In this document: one piece after another, positions 52,751 to 64,000 of the stretch
Layout: each line of letters starts with the position of its first letter
How positions within the stretch are numbered: the stretch's first letter is position 1
DNA from: Colletes latitarsis
Lineage: Eukaryota; Arthropoda; Insecta; Hymenoptera; Colletidae
DNA length: 64,000 nt
Assembly (NCBI RefSeq): GCF_051014445.1
Contig: NW_027488377.1
Location: forward strand, 4,154,001-4,218,000
Reading direction: 5' to 3'
Translations under genes and position numbers: made by a program
The notes under the pieces: generated by a model
The model's input: only the letters and a program-made list of their open reading frames with translations
Database searches by the model: none
Told to the model about the DNA's origin: nothing

Positions 52751-55700
52751 AGAATGAGCCTGATGAGGGCAAATCCCAGACCTGTCCCAGACCTAACATG
52801 CGTTATCTTCTAAAATATTGATCGAAACCAGGTTTAATTGACTGTTTCAGCGTGGTACCACATTACTACGTGATCCAATCCAGAAATAGCCCAGGATCTA
52901 GGCATGAAGTATGAGAAATATGCGAAAGTATGAGCCTGACGAGGGCAAATCCTAGACCTAACCCAGACCTAACATGCGTTATCCTCTAAAATATTTATCA
53001 TGACCAGGTTTAATTGATTGTTTCAGTGTGGTCCAACATTACTACGTGATCCAAACCAGAAAAAACCCAGGATCCGTTCAACAAGTATGTGAAGAATGCG
53101 AAAGTATGAGTCTGATGAGTGAAAATCCCAGGCCTAACCTAGACCTAACATGCATTATCCTCAAAAATATTGATCGAAACCTGGTTTAATCGACTGTTTC
53201 AGTGTGGTACCACATTACTACGTGACCCAAACCAGAAAAAAGCCAGGATCTGTTCAGAAAGTATGTGAAAACCGCGAAAGTATGAGCCTGCTGAGGGCAA
53301 ATCCCAGACCTATCCCAGACCTAACTTGCGTTATCCTCTAAAATATTGAACGAAACCAGGTTCAATTGACTGTTTCAGCGTGGTACCACATTACTACGTG
53401 ATACAATCCAGAAACAGTCCAGGATCTAGCCATGAAGTATGAGAAATATGCGAAAGTATGAGCCTGATGAGAGCAAATCCCAGACCTAACCTAGACCTAA
53501 CATGAATTCTTCTCTAAAATATTGATCAAAACCAGGTTTAATTGACTGTTTCAGTGTGGTACCACATTACTACGTGATCCAATCCAGAAACAGCCCAGGA
53601 TCTAGCCATGATGTATTTGAAATATGCGAAAGTATGACCCTGATGAAGGCAAATCCCAGGCCTAACCTAGACCTAACATGCGTTGTCCTCTAAAATATTG
53701 ATGGAAACCAGGTTTAATTGACTGTTTCAGTGTTGTACCACATTACTATGTGATCCAAACCAGAAAAAACCCAGGATCAGTTCAACAAGTGTGTGAAAAA
53801 CGCGAAAGTATGAGCCTGATGTGGGCAAATCCCAGACCTATCCCAGACCTAACATGCGTTATCCTCTAAAATATTTATCCAGACCAGGTTTCATTGAACG
53901 TTTCAGCGTGGTACCACATTACTACGTGATCCAATCCAGAAATAGCCCGGGATCTAGCCATGAAGTATGAGAAATATGCGAAAGAATGAGCCTGATGAGG
54001 GCAAATGCCAGACCTGTCCCAGACCTAACATGCGTTATCTTCTAAAATATTCATCGAAACCAGGTTTAATCGACTGTTTCAGTGTGGTACCACATTACTA
54101 CGTGATCCAAACCAGAAAAAACCCGGGATCAATTCAACAAGTATGTGGAAAACTCGTTAGTATGAGCCTGATGAGGGCGAATCCCAGACCTATCTCAGAC
54201 CTAACTTGCGTTATCCTCTAAAATATTGATCGAAACCAGGTTTAATTGACTGTTTCAGCGTGGTACCACATTACTACGTGATCCAATCCAGAAATAGCCC
54301 AGGATCCGTTCAACAAGTATGTGAAGAATGCGAAAGTATGAGTCTGATGAGTGAAAATCCCAGGCCTAACCTAGACCTAACATACATTATCCTCAAAAAT
54401 ATTGATCGAAACCTGGTTTAATCGACTGTTTCAGTGTGGTACCACATTACTACGTGACCCAAAGCAGAAAAAACCCAGGATCTGTTCAACAAGTATGTGA
54501 AAAACGCGAAAGTATGAGCCTGATGAGGGCAAATCCCAGACCTATCCCAGACCTAACTTGCGTTATCCTCTAAAATATTGATCCAAACCAGGTTTAATTG
54601 ACTGTTTCTGTGTGGTACCACATTACTACGTGATCCAAACCAGAAATAGCCCAGGATCTAGCCATGAAGTATGAGAAATATGCGAAAGTATGAGCCTGAT
54701 GAGAGCAAATCCCAGACCTAACCTAGACCTAACATGAATTATTCTCTAAAATATTGATCAAAACCAGGTTTAATTGACTGTTTCAGTGTGGTACCACATT
54801 ACTACGTGATCCAATCCAGAAACAGCCCAGGATCTAGCCATGAAGTATGAGAAATATGCGAAAGTATGACCCTGATGAAGGCAAATCCCAGGCCTAACCT
54901 AGACTTAACATGGGTTGTCCTCTAAAATATTGATGGAAACCAGGTTTAATTGACTGTTTCAGTGTTGTACCACATTACTACGTGATCCAAACCAGAGGAA
55001 ACCCAGGATCTGTTCAACAAGTATGTGAAAAACGCGAAAGTATGAGCCTGCTGAGGGCAAATCCCAGACCTATCCCATACCTAACTTGCGTTATCCTCTA
55101 AAATATCGAACGAAACCAGGTTCAATTGACTGTTTCAGCGTGGTACCACATTACTACGTTATACAATCCAGAAACAGCCCAGGATCTAGTCATGAAGTAT
55201 GAGAAATATGCGAAAGTGTGAGCCTGATGGGGGCAAATCCTAGACCTAACCCAGACCTAACATGCGTTATCCTGTAAAATATTTATCAAGACCTGGTTTA
55301 ATTGAATGTTTCAGTGTGGTACCACATTACTACGTGATCCAAACCAGTAAAAACCCACGATCCGTTCATCAAGTATGTGAAGAATGCGAAAGTATGAGTC
55401 TGATGAGTGAAAATACCAGGCCTAACCTAGACCTAACATGCATTATCCTCAAAAATATTGATCGAAACCTGGTTTAATCGACTGTTTCAGTGTGGTACCA
55501 CATTACTACGTGACCCAAACCAGAAAAAACCCAGGATCTGTTCAACAAGTATGTGAAAAACGCGAAAGTATGAGCCTGCTGAGGGCAAATCCTAGACCTA
55601 TCCCAGACCTAACTTGCATTATCCTCTAAAATATTCAACGAAACCAGGTTCAATTGACTGTTTCAGCGTGGTACCACATTACTACGTGATACAATCCAGA

Positions 55701-58700
55701 AACAGCCCAGGATCTAGCCATGAAGTATGAGAAATATGCGAAAGTATGATCCTGATGAGAGCAAATCCCAGACCTAACCTAGACCTAACATGAATTATTC
55801 TCTAAACTATTGATCAAAACCAGGTTTAATTGACTGTTTCAGTGTGGTACCACATTACTACGTGATCCAATCCAGAAACAGCCCAGGATCTAGCCATGAA
55901 GTATGAGAAATATGCGAAAGTATGACCCTGATGAAGGCAAATCCCAGGCCTAACCTAGACCTAACATGCGTTGTCCTCTAAAATATTGATGGAAACCAGG
56001 TTTAATTGACTGTTTCAGTGTTGTACCACATTACTACGTGATCCAAACCAGAAAAAACCCAGGATCAGTTCAACAAGTGTGTGAAAAACGCGAAAGTATG
56101 AGCCTGATGAGGGCAAATCCCAGACCTATCCCAGACCTAACATGCGTTATCCTCTAAAATATTTATCCAGACCAGGTTTCATTGAATGTTTCAGCGTGGT
56201 ACCACATTACTACGTGATTCAATCCAGAAATAGCCCAGGATCTAGCCATGAAATATGAGAAATATGCGAAAGAATGAGCCTGATGAGGGCAAATCCCAGA
56301 CCTGTCCCAGACCTAACATGCGTTATCTTCTAAAATATTGATCGAAACCAGGTTTAATCGACTGTTTCAGTGTGGTACCACATTACTACGTGATCCAAAC
56401 CAGAAAAAACCCAGGATCAGTTCAACAAGTATGTGGAAAACGCGTTAGTATGAGCCTGATGAGGGCAAATCCCAGACCTATCCCAGACCTAACTTGCGTT
56501 ATCCTCTAAAATATTGATCCAAACCAGGTTTAATTGACTGTTTCTGTGAGGTACCACATTACTACGTGATCCAAACCAGAAATAGCCCAGGATCTAGCCA
56601 TGAAGTATGAGAAATATGCGAAAGTATGAGCCTGATGAGAGCAAATCCCAGACCTAACCTAGACCTAACATGAATTATTCTCTAAAATATTGATCAAAAC
56701 CAGGTTTAATTGACTGTTTCAGTGTGGTACCACATTACTACGTGATCCAATCCAGAAACAGCCCAGGATCTAGCCATGAAGTATGAGAAATATGCGAAAG
56801 TATGACCCTGATGAAGGCAAATCCCAGGCCTAACCTAGACTTAACATGCGTTGTCCTCTAAAATATTGATGGAAACCAGGTTTAATTGACTGTTTCAGTG
56901 TTGTACCACATTACTACGTGATCCAAACCAGAGGAAACCCAGGATCTGTTCGACAAGTAAGTGAAAAACGCGAAAGTATGAGCCTGCTGAGGGCAAATCC
57001 CAGACCTATCCCATACCTAACTTGCGTTATACTCTAAAATATCGTACGAAACCAGGTTCAATTGACTGTTTCAGCGTGGTACCACATTACTACGTTATAC
57101 AATCCAGAAACAGCCCAGGATCTAGTCATGAAGTATGAGAAATATGCGAAAGTGTGAGCCTGATGGGGGCAAATCCTAGACCTAACCCAGACCTAACATG
57201 CGTTATCCTGTAAAATATTTATCAAGACCTGGTTCAATTGAATGTTTCAGTGTGGTACCACATTACTACGTGATCCAAACCAGTAAAAACCCAGGATCCG
57301 TTCAACAAGTATGTGAAGAATGCGAAAGTATGAGTCTGATGAGTGAAAATCCGCGGCCTAACGTAGACCTAACATGCGTTATCCTCAAATATATTGATCC
57401 AAACCAGGTTTAATCGACTGTTTCAGTGTGGTACCACATTACTACGTGATCCAAACCAGAAAAAACACAGAATCCGTTCAACAAGTATGTAAAGAATGCG
57501 AAAGTATGAGTCTGATGAGTGAAAATCCCAGACCTAACCTAGACCTAACATGCGTTATCCTCAAAAATATTGATCCAAAACAGGTTTAATCGACTGTTTC
57601 AGTGTGGTACCACATTACTACGTGATCCAAACGAAATATGCGAAAGTGTGAGCCTGATGGGGGCAAATCCTAGACCTAACCCAGACCTAACATGCGTTAT
57701 CCTCTAAAATATTTATCATGATCAGGTTTAATTGATTGTTTCAGTGAGGTCCCACATTACTACGTGATCCAAACAAGAAAAAACCCACGATCCGTTCAAC
57801 AAGTATGTGAAGAATGCGAAAGTATGAGTCTGATCAGTGAAAATACCTGGCCTAACCTAGACCTAACATGCATTATCCTCAAAAATATTGATCGAAACCT
57901 GGTTTAATCGACTGTTTCAGTGTGGTACCACATTACTACGTGACCCAAACCAGAAAAAACCCAGGATCTGTTCAACAAGTATGTGAAAAACGCGAAAGTA
58001 TGAGCCTGCTGAGGGCAAATCCTAGACCTATCCCAGACCTAACTTGCATTATCCTCTAAAATATTCAACGAAACCAGGTTCAATTGACTGTTTCAGCGTG
58101 GTACCACATTACTACGTGATACAATCCAGAAACAGCCCAGGATCTAGCCATGAAGTATGAGAAATATGCGAAAGTATGAGCCTGATGAGAGCAAATCCCA
58201 GACCTAACCTAGACCTAGCATGAATTATTCTCTAAAATATTGATCAAAACCAGGTTTAATTGACTGTTTCAGTGTGGTACCACATTACTACGTGATCCAA
58301 TCCAGAAACAGCCCAGGATCTAGCCATGAAGTATGAGAAATATGCGAAAGTATGACCCTGATGAGAGCAAATCCCAGGCCTAACCTAGACCTAACATGCG
58401 TTGTCCTCTCAAATATTGATGGAAACCAGGTTTAATTGACTGTTTCAGTGTTGTACCACATTACTACCTGATCCAAACCAGAAAAAACCCAGGATCAGTT
58501 CAACAAGTGTGTGAAAAACGCGAAAGAATGAGCTTGATGAGGGCAAATCCCAGACCTTTCCCAGACCTAACAAGCGTTATCCTCTAAAATATTTATCCAG
58601 ACCAGGTTTCATTGAATGTTTTAGCGTGGTACCACATTACTACGTGATCCAATCCAGAAATAGCCCAGGATCTAGCCATGAAGTATGAGAAATATGCGAA

Positions 58701-59807
58701 AGAATGAGCCTGATGAGGGCAAATCCTAGACCTAACCCAAACCTAACATGCGTTATCCTCTAAAATATTTATCAAGACCAGGTTTAATTGAATGTTTCAG
58801 TGTGGTACCACATTACTACGTGAACCAAACCAGAAAATACCCAGGATCCGTTCAAGAAGTATGTGAAGAATGCGAATGTATGAGTCTGATGAGTGAAAAT
58901 CCCAGGGCTAACCTAGACCTAACATGCGTTATCCTCTAAAATATTTATCCAGACCAGGTTTCATTCAATGTTTCAGCGTGGTACCACATTACTACGTGAT
59001 CCAATCCAGAAATAGCCCAGGATCTTGCCACGAAGTATGAGAAATATGCGAAAGAATGAGCCTGATGAGTGAAAATCCCAGGCCTAACCTAGACCTAACA
59101 TGCGTTATCTTCTATAATATTGATCGAAACCAGGTTTAATCGACTGTTTCAGTGTGGTACCACATTACTACGTGATCCAAACCAGAAAAAACCCAGGATC
59201 AGTTCAACAATTATGTGGAAAACGCGTTAGTATGAGCCTGATGAGGGCGAATCCCAGACCTATCTCAGACCTAACTTGCGTTATCCTCTAAAATATTGAT
59301 CGAAACCAGGTTTAATCGACTGTTTCAGTGTGGTACCACATTACTACGTGATCCAATCCAGAAATAGCCCAGGATCTAGGCATGAAGTATGAGAAATATG
59401 CGAAAGTATGGGCCTGACGAGGGCAAATCCTAGACCTAACCCAGACCTAACATGCGTTATCCTCTAAAATATTTATCATGACCAGGTTTAATTGATTGTT
59501 TCAGTGTGGTCCCACATTACTACGTGATCCAATCCAGAAAAAACCCAGGATCCGTTCAACAAGTATGTGAAGAATGCAAAAGTATGAGTCTGATGAGTGA
59601 AAATCCCAGGCCTAACCTAGACCTAACATGCATTATCCTCAAAAATATTGATCGAAACCTGGTTTAATCGACTGTTTCAGTGTGGTACCACATTACTACG
59701 TGACCCAAACCAGAAAAAACCCAGGATCTGTTCAACAAGTATGTGAAAAACGCGAAAGTATGAGCCTGATGAGGGCAAATCCCAGACCTATCCCAGACCT
59801 AACTTGC
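52751..59807 (+). repeat. Giant tandem repeat, copy B section 3
   Basis: Matches A 30,008-37,064 at offset 22,743; the step at 52,751 is exactly one monomer (176 bp) absent in B. It includes the truncated monomer at 57597-57738. About 56,265-56,510 differs from A in monomer subtype without change of length. Around 59,060-59,100 a GAGTGAAAATCCCAGGCC stretch replaces GAGGGCAAATCCCAGACC. No gene is visible. Confidence 0.87.
57597..57738 (+). repeat. Truncated 142-bp monomer, copy B
   Basis: Same GATCCAAAC/GAAATATGCG join as at 34854, at the expected offset of 22,743. Its neighbours on both sides are also those of A, so it was copied with the block. Confidence 0.93.
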
Positions 59808-60433
59808 GTTATCCTCTAAAATATTGTTCCAAACCAGGTTTAATTGACAGTTCCAGTGTGGTACCACATTACTACGAGATCCAAACCAGAATTAGCCCAG
59901 GATCTAGCCATGAAGTATGAGAAATATGCGAAAGTATGAGCCTGACGAGGGCAAATCCTAGAACTGACCCAGACCTAACATGCGTTATCCTCTAAAATAT
60001 TTATCATGACCAGGTTTAATTGATTGTTTCAGTGTGGTCCCGCATTACTACGTGATCCAAACCAGAAAAAACCCAGGATCCGTTCAACAAGTATGTGAAG
60101 AATGCGAAAGAATGAGTCTGATGAGTGAAAATCCCAGGCCTAACCTAGACCTAACATGCGTTATCCTCAAAAATATTGATCGAAACCTGGTTTAATCGAC
60201 TGTTTCAGTGTGGTACCACATTACTACGTGACCCAAACCAGAGAAAACTCAGGATCTGTTCAACAAGTATGTGAAAAACGCGAAAGTATGAGACTGATGA
60301 GGGCGAATCCCAGACCTATCCCAGACCTAACTTGCGTTATCCTCTAAAATATTGATCGAAACCAGGTTTAATCGACTGTTTCAGTGTGGTACCACATTGC
60401 TACGTGATCCAAACCAGAAAAAACCCAGTATCA
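59808..60433 (+). repeat. Giant tandem repeat, copy B section 4
   Basis: Matches A from about 38,649 (offset 21,159) or equally 40,586 (offset 19,222). Relative to the first of these, exactly nine monomers (1,584 bp) of A are missing, and B lacks A's 11-monomer duplication. B has the consensus bases TTTCAGTGTGGTCCCG and CTAGACCTAAC where both A copies are changed. Confidence 0.83.
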
Positions 60434-61694
60434 GTTCAACAAGTATGTGAAAAACGCGAAAGTATGAGCCTGATGAGGGCGAATCCCAGACCTATCCCAG
60501 ACCTAACTTGCGTTATCCTCTAAAATATTGATCAAAACCAGGTTTAATTGACAGTTTCAGCGTGGTACCACATTACTACGTGATACAATCCAGAAACAGC
60601 CCATGATCCGTTCAACAAGTATGTGAAAAACGCGAAAGTATGAGCCTGATGAGGGCGAATCCCAGACCTATCCCAGACCTAACTTGCGTTATCCTCTAAA
60701 ATATTGATCAAAACCAGGTTTAATTGACAGTTTCAGCGTGGTACCACATTACTACGTGATACAATCCAGAAACAGCCCATGATCCGTTCAACAAGTATGT
60801 GAAGAATGCGAAAGTATTAGTCTGATGAGTGAAAATCCCAGACCTAACCTAGACCTAACATGCGTTATCCTCTAAAATATTGATGGAAACCAGGTTTATT
60901 TGACTGTTTCAGTGTTGTACTTCATTACTACTGGATGCAATCCAGAAACAGCCCAGGATCTAGCCATGAAGTATGAGAAATATGCGAGAGAATGAGCCTG
61001 ATCAGAGCAAATCCCAGACCTAACCTAGACCTAACATGAATTATTCTCTAATATATTGATCGAAACCAGGTTTAATTGACTGTTTCAGTGTGGTACCACA
61101 TTACTACATGATCCAAACCAGTAAAAACCCAGGATCCGTTCAACAAGTATGTGAAGAATGCGAAAGTATGAGTCTGATGAGGGCAAATCCTCGGCCTAAC
61201 CTAGACCTAACATGCGTTATCCTCAAAAATATTGATCGAAACAGGTTTAATCGACTGTTTCAGTGTGGTACCACATTACTACGTGATCCAAACGAAATAT
61301 GCGAAAGTGTGAGCCTGATGGGGGCAAATCCTAGACCTAACCCAGACCTAACATGCATTATCCTCTAAAATATTTATCATGATCAGGTTTAATTGATTGT
61401 TTCAGTGTGGTCCCACATTACTACGTGATCCAAACAAGAAAAAACCCACGATCCGTTTAACAAGTATGTGAAGAATGCGAAAGTATGAGTCTGATGAGTG
61501 AAAATACCTGGCCTAACCTAGACCTAACATGCATTATCCTCAAAAATATTGATCGAAACCTGGTTTAATCGACTGTTTCAGTGTGGTACCACATTACTAC
61601 GTGACCCAAACCAGAAAAAACCCAGGATCTGTTCAACAAGTATGTGAAAAACGCGAAAGTATGAGCCTGCTGAGGGCAAATCCTAGACCTATCC
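60322..61694 (+). repeat. 1,197-bp HOR array 2, unit 1 (with one extra monomer)
   Basis: Corresponds to unit 1 of array 1 and carries the same unit-1 marks, GCGAGAGAATG (60,988) and CCGTTTAAC (61,458), both at offset 19,398. Its length is 1,373 bp because of the extra 176-bp monomer. The truncated monomer is at 61258-61399. Confidence 0.9.
60434..60785 (+). repeat. Perfect tandem duplication of a single monomer (2 x 176 bp)
   Basis: 60434-60609 and 60610-60785 are identical by eye, each running from GTTCAACAAGTATGTGAAAA to CAGCCCATGATCC. Copy A has only one of them (near 41,212-41,387). The downstream box then reads GTGAAGAATGCG. This is a one-monomer gain in B, inside the first unit of HOR array 2. 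Confidence 0.92.
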
Positions 61695-62891
61695 CAGACC
61701 TAACTTGCGTTATCCTCTAAAATATTGATCGAAACCAGGTTTAATCGACTGTTTCAGTGTGGTACCACATTGCTACGTGATCCAAACCAGAAAAAACCCA
61801 GTATCAGTTCAACAAGTATGTGAAAAACGCGAAAGTATGAGCCTGATGAGGGCGAATCCCAGACCTATCCCAGACCTAACTTGCGTTATCCTCTAAAATA
61901 TTGATCAAAACCAGGTTTAATTGACAGTTTCAGCGTGGTACCACATTACTACGTGATACAATCCAGAAACAGCCCATGATCCGTTCAACAAGTATGTGAA
62001 GAATGCGAAAGTATTAGTCTGATGAGTGAAAATCCCAGACCTAACCTAGACCTAACATGCGTTATCCTCTAAAATATTGATGGAAACCAGGTTTATTTGA
62101 CTGTTTCAGTGTTGTACTTCATTACTACTGGATGCAATCCAGAAACAGCCCAGGATCTAGCCATGAAGTATGAGAAATATGCGAAAGAATGAGCCTGATC
62201 AGAGCAAATCCCAGACCTAACCTAGACCTAACATGAATTATTCTCTAATATATTGATCGAAACCAGGTTTAATTGACTGTTTCAGTGTGGTACCACATTA
62301 CTACATGATCCAAACCAGTAAAAACCCAGGATCCGTTGAACAAGTATGTGAAGAATGCGAAAGTATGAGTCTGATGAGGGCAAATCCTCGGCCTAACCTA
62401 GACCTAACATGCGTTATCCTCAAAAATATTGATCGAAACAGGTTTAATCGACTGTTTCAGTGTGGTACCACATTACTACGTGATCCAAACGAAATATGCG
62501 AAAGTGTGAGCCTGATGGGGGCAAATCCTAGACCTAACCCAGACCTAACATGCATTATCCTCTAAAATATTTATCATGATCAGGTTTAATTGATTGTTTC
62601 AGTGTGGTCCCACATTACTACGTGATCCAAACAAGAAAAAACCCACGATCCGTTCAACAAGTATGTGAAGAATGCGAAAGTATGAGTCTGATGAGTGAAA
62701 ATACCTGGCCTAACCTAGACCTAACATGCATTATCCTCAAAAATATTGATCGAAACCTGGTTTAATCGACTGTTTCAGTGTGGTACCACATTACTACGTG
62801 ACCCAAACCAGAAAAAACCCAGGATCTGTTCAACAAGTATGTGAAAAACGCGAAAGTATGAGCCTGCTGAGGGCAAATCCTAGACCTATCC
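61695..62891 (+). repeat. 1,197-bp HOR array 2, unit 2
   Basis: Near-perfect unit, with the truncated monomer at 62455-62596 and the inverted repeat at 62128. Private mark: CCGTTGAACAAG at about 62,336. Confidence 0.92.
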
Positions 62892-64000
62892 CAGACCTAA
62901 CTTGCGTTATCCTCTAAAATATTGATCGAAACCAGGTTTACTCGACTGTTTCAGTGTGGTACCACATTGCTACGTGATCCAAACCAGAAAAAACCCAGTA
63001 TCAGTTCAACAAGTATGTGAAAAACGCGAAAGTATGAGCCTGATGAGGGCGAATCCCAGACCTATCCCAGACCTAACTTGCGTTATCCTCTAAAATATTG
63101 ATCAAAACCAGGTTTAATTGACAGTTTCAGCGTGGTACCACATTACTACGTGATACAATCCAGAAACAGCCCATGATCCGTTCAACAAGTATGTGAAGAA
63201 TGCGAAAGTATTAGTCTGATGAGTGAAAATCCCAGACCTAACCTAGACCTAACATGCGTTATCCTCTAAAATATTGATGGAAACCAGGTTTATTTGACTG
63301 TTTCAGTGTTGTACTTCATTACTACTGGATGCAATCCAGAAACAGCCCAGGATCTAGCCATGAAGTATGAGAAATATGCGAAAGAATGAGCCTGATCAGA
63401 GCAAATCCCAGACCTAACCTAGACCTAACATGAATTATTCTCTAATATATTGATCGAAACCAGGTTTAATTGACTGTTTCAGTGTGGTACCACATTACTA
63501 CATGATCCAAACCAGTAAAAACCCAGGATCCGTTCAACAAGTATGTGAAGAATGCGAAAGTATGAGTCTGATGAGGGCAAATCCTCGGCCTAACCTAGAC
63601 CTAACATGCGTTATCCTCAAAAATATTGATCGAAACAGGTTTAATCGACTGTTTCAGTGTGGTACCACATTACTACGTGATCCAAACGAAATATGCGAAA
63701 GTGTGAGCCTGATGGGGGCAAATCCTAGACCTAACCCAGACCTAACATGCATTATCCTCTAAAATATTTATCATGATCAGGTTTAATTGATTGTTTCAGT
63801 GTGGTCCCACATTACTACGTGATCCAAACAAGAAAAAACCCACGATCCGTTCAACAAGTATGTGAAGAATGCGAAAGTATGAGTCTGATGAGTGAAAATA
63901 CCTGGCCTAACCTAGACCTAACATGCATTATCCTCAAAAATATTGATCGAAACCTGGTTTAATCGACTGTTTCAGTGTGGTACCACATTACTACGTGACC
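62892..64000 (+). repeat. 1,197-bp HOR array 2, unit 3 (cut by window end)
   Basis: 1,109 bp of a third unit, with the truncated monomer at 63652-63793 and the inverted repeat at 63325. Private mark: GGTTTACTCGACTG at about 62,940. The array, and probably the rest of copy B (about 1.3 kb if it is like A), continues beyond the window. Confidence 0.9.

Larger units (their letters stand above)
1..64000 (+). repeat. 176-bp satellite DNA array filling the window
   Basis: The landmark TTTCAGTGTGGTACC recurs at 138, 314, 490, 666, 842 and 1018, each 176 bp apart, and keeps this spacing to the end apart from small indels, one 24-bp insertion and eight short monomers. All copies point the same way; I saw no inversion and no non-satellite sequence. 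About 364 monomers are present. This is the form of a eukaryotic centromeric or pericentromeric satellite. I do not recognise the family. There are no conserved long reading frames, tRNA, rRNA or transposon signatures anywhere. Confidence 0.98.

Noticed and set aside
1..64000. CRISPR array, because of the regular repeat spacing
   Set aside because: The whole 176-bp period is repeated with gradual divergence. There are no short identical repeats separated by unique spacers, and no cas genes.

Overview
The whole 64 kb window is one uninterrupted head-to-tail satellite DNA array with a 176-bp monomer. I count about 364 monomers, all in the same orientation. There is no recognisable gene, RNA gene, transposon or unique sequence. 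Long AT-leaning tandem arrays with nested higher-order repeats (HORs) are typical of eukaryotic centromeric or pericentromeric (sometimes subtelomeric) heterochromatin in plants or animals. I do not recognise the monomer and cannot name the species from it.

A monomer, read from TTTCAGTGTGGTACCACATT, has a 12-bp palindrome, an A-tract, a variable box at about positions 50-80 that defines subtypes, an internal 11-bp direct repeat (AGACCTAAC twice), an AAAATATT core and the tail ACCAGGTTTAATTGACTG. Main box subtypes: alpha (CCGTTCAACAAGTATGTGAAGAAT), written as CCGTTCAACAAG + TATGTGAAGAAT; beta (CTAGCCAT + CAAG or GAAG + TATGAGAAATAT); gamma (CTGTTCAACAAG + TATGTGAAAAAC); delta (as gamma but ending GTGGAGAAT); epsilon (CAGTTCAACAAG, ending GCGTTAG); and a rare zeta (AGGTCAACATGCATGTTAAA).

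Layout. Zone I (1 to about 16.3 kb): a 5,636-bp 32-monomer repeat followed by a second copy. The second copy is indistinguishable for its first 3.1 kb, then carries a 12-monomer insertion, then resumes; an 11-monomer (1,939-bp) tandem duplication follows. Transition zone (about 16.3-22.1 kb): mixed, less ordered monomers, with the only foreign-looking insertion in the window, 24 bp containing (TTTATTA)3. Zone II (22,134-64,000): a giant tandem repeat of period 23,799 bp. Copy A is 22,134-45,932. Copy B starts at 45,933 and runs out of the window. B differs from A by exact whole-monomer losses (2, 3, 1 and 9 monomers), by lacking an 11-monomer duplication found only in A, and by one extra monomer. 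Near its end each copy contains a 1,197-bp seven-monomer HOR array. One monomer of that HOR has an internal 34-bp deletion (142 bp), so the 176-bp register is broken.

Nothing here works as a gene set. The interest lies in the recent history of unequal exchange and conversion, written at four nested scales, and in subtype-specific dyad symmetries that could matter for centromere or heterochromatin function. Identity statements come from reading copies side by side by eye and are approximate unless an exact offset is given.
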